From: Rhizobium sp. RU36D
Lineage (GTDB): Bacteria > Pseudomonadota > Alphaproteobacteria > Rhizobiales > Rhizobiaceae
NCBI RefSeq assembly: GCF_900176345.1
Contig: NZ_FWXU01000003.1
Span: 62,001 to 126,000, forward strand
Direction: 5' to 3'
Length of the DNA: 64,000 nt
Shown here: one piece after another, positions 57,252-64,000 of the stretch
How the letters are laid out: every line of letters begins with the position of its first letter
Position numbering within the stretch: position 1 is the stretch's first letter
The notes under the pieces: generated by a model
What the model was told of the DNA's origin: nothing
What the model saw: the letters and a program-made list of their open reading frames with translations, nothing else
Databases searched by the model: none
Position numbers and translations under genes: made by a program

Positions 57252-58352
57252 TCACCGCAGCTTGAGCGTGGACAGGCCGAGCATGGCCAGGCCCACGGCG
57301 ATGATCCAGAAGCGGATAACCACCTGGCTTTCGGTCCAGCCCAGCTTTTCGAAGTGATGGTGGATCGGCGCCATCAGGAAGACCCGCTTGCCGGTCATCT
57401 TGAAATAGCCGACCTGGATGATGACCGACAACGTCTCGGCGACGAACAGGCCACCGATGATGACCATGACGATCTCGTGCTTGGTGGCAACGGCCACCGA
57501 GCCGATCAGGCCGCCGAGCGCCAGAGATCCGGTATCGCCCATGAAGATTGCGGCGGGCGGTGCGTTGAACCAGAGGAACCCGAGACCGGCACCGATCACG
57601 GCACCGAGGATCACCGCAAGCTCGCCCGTTCCCGGCACGAAGTTGATCTGCAGGTAGTTGGCGAACATGGCATTGCCGGCCAGATAGGCGATCAGCCCGA
57701 AGGCGGCCGCAGCAATCATGACCGGCACGATGGCAAGACCGTCGAGACCGTCGGTGAGGTTGACGGCATTGCCGGCCGCCACGATCACGAAGCCGCCGAA
57801 CAGCACGAAGAAGATGCCGAGATCGACAAGGAAATCCTTCACGAAGGGAAAGGCGATCGAGGAGCCGAGATGCGAGCCGGAAGCGCTGGCGTTGAGCGCG
57901 GAATTCATCATGAAATAGACAGCGATACCGGCAACGACAAACTCGATGGCCAGGCGCGCCTTGCCGGAAAAGCCCTTGTCGGTCTGCTTGGTGACCTTGA
58001 GATAGTCGTCATAGAAGCCGATTGCGCCGAAGGAGAGCGTCACCAGCAGCGTCGCCACCACATAGATGTTGGAGAGATCGGCCCACAAGAGCGACGAACC
58101 GACGATGCCGGCAAGGATCATCAGGCCGCCCATCGTGGGAGTGCCAGCCTTCTTGAAATGCGTCTGCGGACCATCGGCGCGGATTGGCTGCCCCTTGCCC
58201 TGGCGCACCCTGAGGGAGGAGATCATCCGCGGCCCGAACAGGAAGACAATCAGCGCCCCGGTGAACATCGCCGCTCCGGTACGGAAGGTGATGTACCGGA
58301 AGAGATTGAAGAATTGCAGGTTGTCCGCCAGTTCGACAAGCCAGATCAGCAT
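57252..58352 (-). CDS. mraY: Phospho-N-acetylmuramoyl-pentapeptide transferase
   Basis: Ten-helix membrane enzyme of 366 residues that moves phospho-MurNAc-pentapeptide to undecaprenyl phosphate, making lipid I. Catalytic and substrate motifs are present: [54 protein letters not shown] and [16 protein letters not shown] 58352 has AAGGG six bases upstream; the open frame extends to 58499 inside murF. It lies 25 bases after the murF stop. Confidence 0.96.
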   Translation of the reverse strand: MLIWLVELADNLQFFNLFRYITFRTGAAMFTGALIVFLFGPRMISSLRVRQGKGQPIRADGPQTHFKKAGTPTMGGLMILAGIVGSSLLWADLSNIYVVATLLVTLSFGAIGFYDDYLKVTKQTDKGFSGKARLAIEFVVAGIAVYFMMNSALNASASGSHLGSSIAFPFVKDFLVDLGIFFVLFGGFVIVAAGNAVNLTDGLDGLAIVPVMIAAAAFGLIAYLAGNAMFANYLQINFVPGTGELAVILGAVIGAGLGFLWFNAPPAAIFMGDTGSLALGGLIGSVAVATKHEIVMVIIGGLFVAETLSVIIQVGYFKMTGKRVFLMAPIHHHFEKLGWTESQVVIRFWIIAVGLAMLGLSTLKLR

Positions 58353-58377
58353 TGGAGCCCTTTCGAAGAAGCCCGGA

Positions 58378-59811
58378 TTAAATTTGGCGCCCCGTGTCGT
58401 GGAATGCCGGATACTTGTCAAGCAGGGCTGCGACGATCTTGCCGAAACCGATGCCGAGGGATGATTTGACCATGACGACATCGTCCGGACGCACCGCATC
58501 CACGACGAATTGAGCCAGATCCTCGGTGCGCTCGCGATACTCCACCTGGACGTTTTCCGGCAGAGATGCCTTCAGCGCGGCCATTTCGGCGCCGGCGAGC
58601 CAGACATGCTCGATGCCAGCTGCCAGGATCGGGCTCGACAGCTCGGCATGCACCTTCTCGGAGAATTCGCCCATTTCCAGCATGTCGCCAAGGACGGCAA
58701 TCCGCCGCCCTGCCCCCTCGGGATGGGAGGACGCGAGCACCGCAAGGGCGGCCCGCATGGAGGCCGGATTGGCATTGTAGCTTTCATCGATCAGCGTGAA
58801 AGCGCCGTCGCCCAGGTCAAGCCGGTGGCGAGCGCCCCGTCCCTTGACGGGCGTCAGCCGGGTCAACACCTCGATCGCCTGATCAAGGTCGGCGCTGCAC
58901 AGCCGAACGGCGGCCAGCACGGCGAGCGCGTTTTCCGCGATATGCTTGCCCGGAGCCCCAATTTCGACTTCGCGGGCGACACCCGCCAGATCGACCGACA
59001 TTGCCGAGCGTTCCGGCCCGCCATGAAACTCCAGCAGCCGGAAATCAGCCTTGGAATGGTGGCCGAAGCTCATGACGTGGTCGATGCCGATGGCATGCGC
59101 CGCCTTTTGCAGGAAGTCATACTGCCCGTTGTCGCGGTTGAGGAGTGCGTAGCCACCCGGCTCCACGCCTTCGAAGATTTCCGCCTTGGCAGCCGCGATC
59201 TCCTTGAGATTGCGGAAATTGCCGAGATGAGCCGCGGCGATGGTGGTGATGATCGCGACGTGCGGCCGCACCATCCGGGTGAGCGGCGATATCTCACCGG
59301 GATGGTTCATCCCGATCTCGAACACGCCGAAATCCGTATCGGCCGGCATGCGCGCGAGCGTTAGCGGCACGCCCCAGTGGTTATTGAAGGAGGCGACCGC
59401 CGCATGCACCTTGCCGGAGGGCTCCAGCACCTTGCGCAGCATTTCCTTGGTCGTGGTCTTGCCGACCGAGCCGGTGACGCCGATGATGCGCGCGCGTGAC
59501 CGATCGCGAGCCGCAATGCCCAGCCGCTGCAGGCCGACCAGCACGTCATCGACCACGATCATCGGCACGGTCAGGCGCCCAAGCGCCGGAAGCTTGGCCT
59601 CGCTCACGACCAGCAGCGAAGCGCCGTTCGCAACGGCAAGGCTCGCAAAATCATGGCCGTCGACACGGTCTCCCTTGATGGCGAAGAAGACATCGCCGGG
59701 AGAGATTGAACGGCTATCGATGGAAATGCCGGTAATGCCATCCGGAAGGCTGCCATAGGGGCGCCCCGCCATGGCTGCGATCATGTCCTTCGTGGTCCAG
59801 AGAAAGGTCAA
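58378..59811 (-). CDS. murF: UDP-MurNAc-tripeptide--D-alanyl-D-alanine ligase
   Basis: Mur ligase of 477 residues that adds D-Ala-D-Ala to finish the UDP-linked pentapeptide. It shows [19 protein letters not shown], the ATP loop [14 protein letters not shown] near residue 110, the helix [13 protein letters not shown] and [15 protein letters not shown]. It begins with the uncommon codon TTG at 59811, which overlaps the murE stop as TTGA. GGAG lies about eight bases upstream and the N-terminus [11 protein letters not shown] fits the family, so the TTG start is well supported. Confidence 0.95.
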   Translation of the reverse strand: MTFLWTTKDMIAAMAGRPYGSLPDGITGISIDSRSISPGDVFFAIKGDRVDGHDFASLAVANGASLLVVSEAKLPALGRLTVPMIVVDDVLVGLQRLGIAARDRSRARIIGVTGSVGKTTTKEMLRKVLEPSGKVHAAVASFNNHWGVPLTLARMPADTDFGVFEIGMNHPGEISPLTRMVRPHVAIITTIAAAHLGNFRNLKEIAAAKAEIFEGVEPGGYALLNRDNGQYDFLQKAAHAIGIDHVMSFGHHSKADFRLLEFHGGPERSAMSVDLAGVAREVEIGAPGKHIAENALAVLAAVRLCSADLDQAIEVLTRLTPVKGRGARHRLDLGDGAFTLIDESYNANPASMRAALAVLASSHPEGAGRRIAVLGDMLEMGEFSEKVHAELSSPILAAGIEHVWLAGAEMAALKASLPENVQVEYRERTEDLAQFVVDAVRPDDVVMVKSSLGIGFGKIVAALLDKYPAFHDTGRQI

Positions 59812-61268
59812 GTCCGAAGCTCCTCCAATGCCTTGCGTATTTCGGCATGGTCCGAGAAGGGCAGCGTGACATCGCCAACGGTCTGCCCCTCCTCATGCCC
59901 CTTGCCGGCGACGATCAAAGTATCGCCCGTGCCCAGCAGACCGACGGCATGCCGGATGGCCGCGGCCCGGTCGCCGATCTCCGTCGCGCAACTGGCCGCC
60001 GCCATGATCTCGGAGCGAATGGTTTGCGGCACCTCCGAGCGCGGATTGTCGTCGGTCACGATCACCACATCGGCCAGCCGGCAGGCGATCTCGCCCATGA
60101 TCGGCCGCTTGCCGCGATCCCGGTCGCCGCCGCAGCCGAAGACGACGATGACGCGGCCCGTCGTGAACGGGCGAACCGAATTCAAAACGTTTTCCAGTGC
60201 ATCCGGCTTGTGCGCGTAGTCGACATAGGCGAGCGCGCCCGAGGCCGTGTTACCGACCAGTTCCAGACGCCCGGCCGCACCCTTCAGTTTTTCCAGCGCC
60301 TTCAATGCCATCTCGGCCGGAACGCCGGTCGAGATGGCAAGCCCGGCGGCAACAAGCGCATTCGCCACCTGGAAATCCCCCGCCAACGGGATATGCACCT
60401 CGAAAATCTGACCACCGACATGCACCTCGACGGTCTGCTTGTGGCGAAAATGCTCGATCCGCTTTACGGTCAGGAAATTCCCTTTGCGACCGACGGTGCG
60501 GACGTCATGGCCAGCCTCGGTTGCGACGCGGATCGCCTGATCAGACCAGGCGTCATCCGCAAAGATGATCGCCGGCGCGCCCTTGGGCAGCAGCGTGTCG
60601 AACAGCCGCATCTTGGCCGCCATATAGTCTTCAACGGTGGGATGATAATCCATGTGATCACGGCCAAGATTGGTGAAGGCCGCAGCAGCGAGCCTGACGC
60701 CATCCAGGCGGCACTGGTCCAGACCGTGGCTCGAAGCCTCCATAGCAGCGTGGGTCACGCCTTCGGCGGCAAGCTCTGCCAGCATGCGATGCAGCGCGAC
60801 CGGGTCCGGCGTCGTCAGCGAGCCGTAGTCGTTGCGCGTCGGCGAAACAACGCCGGTCGTGCCTACCTGCGCCGCGGCCAGGCCGGCAGCCGCCCAGATC
60901 TGGCGGGTGAAGGAAACAACCGATGTCTTGCCGGCCGTGCCGGTCACCGCCACCATCGTCTCCGGCTGCGCGCCTGCGAGCTTGGCGGCGGCTAGCGCCA
61001 GGAAGCGCCTGGGATTGCCGACAACAAACACCGGCACAGCGGCTTCGACGACATGCGCGGACACGACGGCGGCCGCCCCCTTGGCCACGGCATCCTCGAC
61101 GAACCGCGCGCCATCGGCCTTGGAGCCGGCCAAAGCGACGAAAACATCGCCCGGCACAATCTTCCGGCTGTCGGCCAAGACCCCGGATATCTCAATTGAA
61201 CCGTCCGGGCCGTCAAGCCGATCGCCCAGATCGGCATCCCCGTCGAAAGCCAGGTCACGCAGTTTCAT
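59808..61268 (-). CDS. murE: UDP-MurNAc-L-Ala-D-Glu--diaminopimelate ligase
   Basis: Mur ligase of 486 residues that adds meso-diaminopimelate. The N-terminal [17 protein letters not shown] domain is followed by [19 protein letters not shown] (ATP loop), [30 protein letters not shown] (with the carbamylatable lysine) and DDNPRSE, the motif that selects diaminopimelate over lysine. I use ATG 61268 (MKLRDLAF), which resembles rhizobial MurE starts; GTG 61277 is an alternative with AGGA at good spacing. Its stop overlaps the murF TTG. Confidence 0.95.
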   Translation of the reverse strand: MKLRDLAFDGDADLGDRLDGPDGSIEISGVLADSRKIVPGDVFVALAGSKADGARFVEDAVAKGAAAVVSAHVVEAAVPVFVVGNPRRFLALAAAKLAGAQPETMVAVTGTAGKTSVVSFTRQIWAAAGLAAAQVGTTGVVSPTRNDYGSLTTPDPVALHRMLAELAAEGVTHAAMEASSHGLDQCRLDGVRLAAAAFTNLGRDHMDYHPTVEDYMAAKMRLFDTLLPKGAPAIIFADDAWSDQAIRVATEAGHDVRTVGRKGNFLTVKRIEHFRHKQTVEVHVGGQIFEVHIPLAGDFQVANALVAAGLAISTGVPAEMALKALEKLKGAAGRLELVGNTASGALAYVDYAHKPDALENVLNSVRPFTTGRVIVVFGCGGDRDRGKRPIMGEIACRLADVVIVTDDNPRSEVPQTIRSEIMAAASCATEIGDRAAAIRHAVGLLGTGDTLIVAGKGHEEGQTVGDVTLPFSDHAEIRKALEELRT

Positions 61269-61328
61269 GTCCGCCACTTTTCCATTCCTGACGCGCGATT
61301 TCCAGCGAATCGCGCGACATAATCCTAC

Positions 61329-63074
61329 TCAATAGGAAACGAGCAATCCCGACCCGTCGTCCCCGAAGCTGGGTTCTACACCAAGAATTGCGGCGGTTCT
61401 GCGGATAATATCGCCCGCCATGGGCGCTGCAGACGTGCCGGCCAGCGCAGCACCATTGCCTTTGTCCGTTTTCGGCTCGTCGATGAAGGTCAGCACCACA
61501 TATTGCGGATCGCTGATCGGAAAGGCCGCGAGGAAGGCGTTAAAGTTCTTGTCGCCGACATAGCGGCCGTTCACGACCTTGTCGGCGGTTCCCGTCTTTC
61601 CGCCGACATCAAAGCCTTCGACACGCGCGTTGCGGCCGGAGCCCTTGACCCCGTTCCAAGCGAACAGGAAGCGCATGTCCTTGCTGGTGGAGGGCTGCAT
61701 GACCTGCTGGGCCACGAGATCGGCCTCTTCGCGGGTTCTCGGCAGGAATGTCGGCTGGATCAGCTTGCCGCCATTGACCAGCGCGACCCCGGCGACGGCA
61801 GTCTGCAGCGGCGTGGTCGAGACGCCGTGACCGAAGGAAATGGTGATCGAGTTGATCTTCTTCCATTCCCGGGGCTGGCTCGGCATGGCCACCTCGGGCA
61901 GTTCCGTCTTCATCTTCGTCAGCAGGCCCAGCCGCGTCAGGAACTCCTTATGTCCCTCGGTGCCAACCATGTCGGCAATCTTCGCCGTACCGATGTTGGA
62001 GGAGTACTGGAAGACTTCCGGCACCGACAGGACACGGTTCTTGCCGTGAAAGTCTTTGATGGTGAAGCCGCCGATCCGGATCGGATAACGCGCATCGACG
62101 GAATCGCGCAACGTGATCTTGCCGGCATCGAGACCCATGGCGAGCGAGAAGGACTTGAAGGTCGAGCCCATCTCGAACGTGCCGTTCGACATCCGGTTCA
62201 GCCAACCTTCCTTGCTACCCTCAGCCGGATTGTTGGGATCGAAATCCGGCAAGGACGACATGCCGAGGATTTCGCCGGTATGGGCATTGATCACGACCGC
62301 ACCGGCACCCAGAGCCTGGAACTTGACGACGGCATCCGCCAGCACGTCCCGGACAATATTCTGAACGCGCAGATCGATCGAAAGCTTGACCGGTTCCAGC
62401 GGTGCGTCGCTGGTCATGCCGACAGCCAAGAGGTCTGCAAGACCCTGGTTGTCGATGTATTTCTCCATGCCCGACATGCCGTGGTTGTCGATATTGACAT
62501 AGCCGACGATATGCGAGGCGGTCGAACCGCCGGGATAGAAGCGCCGCTTCTCCGGCCGGAAACCTATGCCGGGAATGCCGAGCGCCAGGATCTGGCTCTG
62601 CTGCTTCGGCGTCAACTGCCGGCGCAGCCACTGGAAATGAGACTTGGAGGAGAGCTTCTTGTAGGTGCCCTTGATGTCGAGATCAGTTAGAACGGTCGCG
62701 AGCTTTTCCACCGCCTCATCCGGATCGACGACGCGATGCGGCTCGGCAAACAGCGACACGGTGCGGATATCGGTCGCCAGCACCTCGCCGTTACGATCGA
62801 GGATGTCCGGACGCGATGCCATCAGCCGGTCTGCCGGCAGGATGCTGGATGTCGTTTCCGGCTGCGCGAAACCGTATTGAACCAGACGACCGCCGATCAC
62901 TGAATAGGCGACCGCGAAGCCCGCAATCATCAGGCCGACGCGTTTGCGGGCCAGGCCCGCCTTGCGCTTGCCGGTGCCTTCAAACGTCGTGCCCGAGGCA
63001 AAGCCGCCACGATTGCCGTTGGCGGAAAAGTGGGCCTGGCTCTTCAGAAGCATCAAACGGGAGAGAAATGACAT
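61329..63074 (-). CDS. ftsI: Peptidoglycan D,D-transpeptidase FtsI (PBP3)
   Basis: Septal class B penicillin-binding protein of 581 residues that crosslinks peptidoglycan made by FtsW. A cytoplasmic tail and one membrane helix (about 46-66) are followed by a pedestal domain. The transpeptidase domain has the active-site serine in STFK (S304-K307), SSN (358-360) and KTG (493-495). The ATG shares one base with the ftsL stop (TGATG). The stop lies 60 bases before the murE start. Confidence 0.96.
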   Translation of the reverse strand: MSFLSRLMLLKSQAHFSANGNRGGFASGTTFEGTGKRKAGLARKRVGLMIAGFAVAYSVIGGRLVQYGFAQPETTSSILPADRLMASRPDILDRNGEVLATDIRTVSLFAEPHRVVDPDEAVEKLATVLTDLDIKGTYKKLSSKSHFQWLRRQLTPKQQSQILALGIPGIGFRPEKRRFYPGGSTASHIVGYVNIDNHGMSGMEKYIDNQGLADLLAVGMTSDAPLEPVKLSIDLRVQNIVRDVLADAVVKFQALGAGAVVINAHTGEILGMSSLPDFDPNNPAEGSKEGWLNRMSNGTFEMGSTFKSFSLAMGLDAGKITLRDSVDARYPIRIGGFTIKDFHGKNRVLSVPEVFQYSSNIGTAKIADMVGTEGHKEFLTRLGLLTKMKTELPEVAMPSQPREWKKINSITISFGHGVSTTPLQTAVAGVALVNGGKLIQPTFLPRTREEADLVAQQVMQPSTSKDMRFLFAWNGVKGSGRNARVEGFDVGGKTGTADKVVNGRYVGDKNFNAFLAAFPISDPQYVVLTFIDEPKTDKGNGAALAGTSAAPMAGDIIRRTAAILGVEPSFGDDGSGLLVSY

Positions 63075-63466
63075 CAGCGGTCCACCGATCCTGTCTCTAT
63101 ATCATCCGTGTCGGGCTCCCCCTCCGACGTCGGCGCGAATTGCGATATGGCTTTGGCGATGTCGTCAGGCGGCAATTGCGCACGCGGCATCGGCAATTCC
63201 GTCGAACGAGCCAGTTGCGTCGGCTGGGTCGGCTCCAGCTTCAACTCGTTGCTGTAGACGGCAATGAGCCGCTCCAGCCGGTTCGGCTGGGACAAGAGCG
63301 CCCAGTCGGCCTTCAGCAGGTCGATGGTGTCCTTCTCCAAGCGGATTTCCGCCTCGAGCCGGCGCACCTCTTCCAGCTTTTCCTCGGCATGGTGCTTGAT
63401 CTGATAGGTCACCGTGGCGGCGGCCACCATGGCCCCAACCATGATGGCGTCGAAGGTTCTAAACAT
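63074..63466 (-). CDS. ftsL: Cell division protein FtsL
   Basis: Bitopic division protein of 130 residues that forms the FtsQLB activator of FtsWI. One N-terminal membrane helix ([20 protein letters not shown]) is followed by a coiled coil ([20 protein letters not shown]) and a disordered acidic tail. GGAGGAG precedes the ATG. Its start overlaps the rsmH stop by eight bases and its stop shares one base with ftsI. Confidence 0.92.
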   Translation of the reverse strand: MFRTFDAIMVGAMVAAATVTYQIKHHAEEKLEEVRRLEAEIRLEKDTIDLLKADWALLSQPNRLERLIAVYSNELKLEPTQPTQLARSTELPMPRAQLPPDDIAKAISQFAPTSEGEPDTDDIETGSVDR

Positions 63467-64000
63467 GGTCTCCTCCGATACGGTCGAGACTGGCTAGGTC
63501 AGGCAAATCGAAAATGGAAAAATCGGGCTTTTCGGCCGGGGCTTCGGTGCGCATCCCGACCCTCAGCTTGGCCGAGCGGGCGCGCGGATTGGCCTCGGCT
63601 TCCGCCTCAGTCGCGGCCACCATGCCCTTGCCGACGGGCAGAAAGGTCGCGGCCTTTTCGACCACCATCGGCAGATGTCGCGAACCGGAGGCCTTGCCGG
63701 AGCGCTCGGAAAAGAACTTCTTGACGATGCGATCTTCAAGGGAATGGAAGGTCACGACGACAAGCCGCCCTCCCGGCTTCAGCGCCTGCTCTGCCGCAAA
63801 CAGGCTGGCAGCTAGCTGGCCGAGCTCGTCATTCACGAAGATGCGCAAAGCCTGGAAGACGCGCGTGGCGGGATGGATCTTGTCCTTTGCCTTGCGCGGA
63901 TTGACCGTCTCGATCAGGTTCGCGAGATCGCGGGTGGTCGCAAATGGCTCGGTTGCCCGGCGCTTCTCAATGGCGCGCGCAATACGGCCCGCATGCTTCT
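63459..64000 (-). CDS. rsmH: 16S rRNA (cytosine-N4) methyltransferase RsmH (partial)
   Basis: C-terminal 180 residues of the SAM-dependent enzyme that methylates C1402 of 16S rRNA. The gene runs off the right edge of the window, so its start and SAM-binding motif I are outside. Visible family blocks are [52 protein letters not shown] and the closing [16 protein letters not shown]. It is the usual first or second gene of the division and cell-wall cluster, and its stop overlaps ftsL. Confidence 0.95.
   Translation of the reverse strand, partial: KHAGRIARAIEKRRATEPFATTRDLANLIETVNPRKAKDKIHPATRVFQALRIFVNDELGQLAASLFAAEQALKPGGRLVVVTFHSLEDRIVKKFFSERSGKASGSRHLPMVVEKAATFLPVGKGMVAATEAEAEANPRARSAKLRVGMRTEAPAEKPDFSIFDLPDLASLDRIGGDHV

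Overview
This window is chromosomal DNA of an alphaproteobacterium, most likely a member of the Rhizobiaceae (Rhizobium/Agrobacterium group). The grounds are the GC-rich coding style, a long FtsZ with a Pro/Ala-rich linker, an FeS-type (6-4) photolyase whose cluster cysteines line up with Agrobacterium PhrB, a BA14K-like protein, the order of the division and cell-wall cluster, and rhizobial-style intergenic palindromes. I see no phage, insertion sequence, CRISPR array, rRNA or tRNA gene. Nearly every gene belongs to a recognisable family, so I do not claim a wholly new system. The most interesting material is regulatory DNA, two decayed genes and several poorly characterised conserved genes.

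Layout. Positions 1-4827 (minus strand) hold an RND efflux adaptor and pump followed by a dienelactone hydrolase that runs off the window. 5221-8157 holds a UvrD-type helicase, then a TacA/DUF1778 antitoxin followed by only a stub of its toxin. 8161-11562 (minus) holds thymidine kinase, a DUF2256 zinc-finger protein, the (6-4) photolyase and a LysR regulator broken by one in-frame TAA. 11703-23555 is a mixed metabolic region: a cupin protein, membrane-bound PQQ glucose dehydrogenase, a PLP ammonia-lyase, a BA14K-like protein, nicotinamidase, panC-panB, azlC-azlD, an aminopeptidase P and a DUF1127 protein. 23756-32236 holds prmA, an SCO1 protein, a 52-residue membrane protein, a DUF2189 membrane protein behind a perfect FNR/FixK box, a chemoreceptor with cheW, a small secreted protein, CreA, an exonuclease and a GNAT acetyltransferase. 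32446-35816 holds a DEAD-box helicase and a TIGR02587/TIGR02588-type membrane pair.

From 35819 to the right edge almost everything lies on the minus strand. Read in the direction of transcription, the order is rsmH, ftsL, ftsI, murE, murF, mraY, murD, ftsW, murG, murC, murB, a diguanylate cyclase, ddl, ftsQ, ftsA, ftsZ, lpxC, bamD, recN, a cardiolipin-synthase-like phospholipase D protein, an EEP hydrolase and ligA. Many stop and start codons overlap by 1-13 bases. The cluster builds lipid II, drives septation and adds outer-membrane lipid A and BAM assembly. A diguanylate cyclase sits between murB and ddl, and a 152-bp inverted-repeat element sits between ftsW and murG.

Regulation visible by eye. 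Perfect general-stress (sigma-EcfG/RpoE2) promoter matches, GGAAC-N16-CGTT, lie upstream of glucose dehydrogenase and of a small secreted protein. Near matches lie upstream of the BA14K gene and the TIGR02587 gene. A perfect anaerobox lies between the SCO1/small-membrane-protein genes and the DUF2189 gene. Intrinsic terminators follow the BA14K gene, the DUF1127 gene, the 109-residue secreted protein and ftsZ. Start codons were chosen from Shine-Dalgarno sequences, junction overlaps and known N-termini, so several differ from the longest possible frame.
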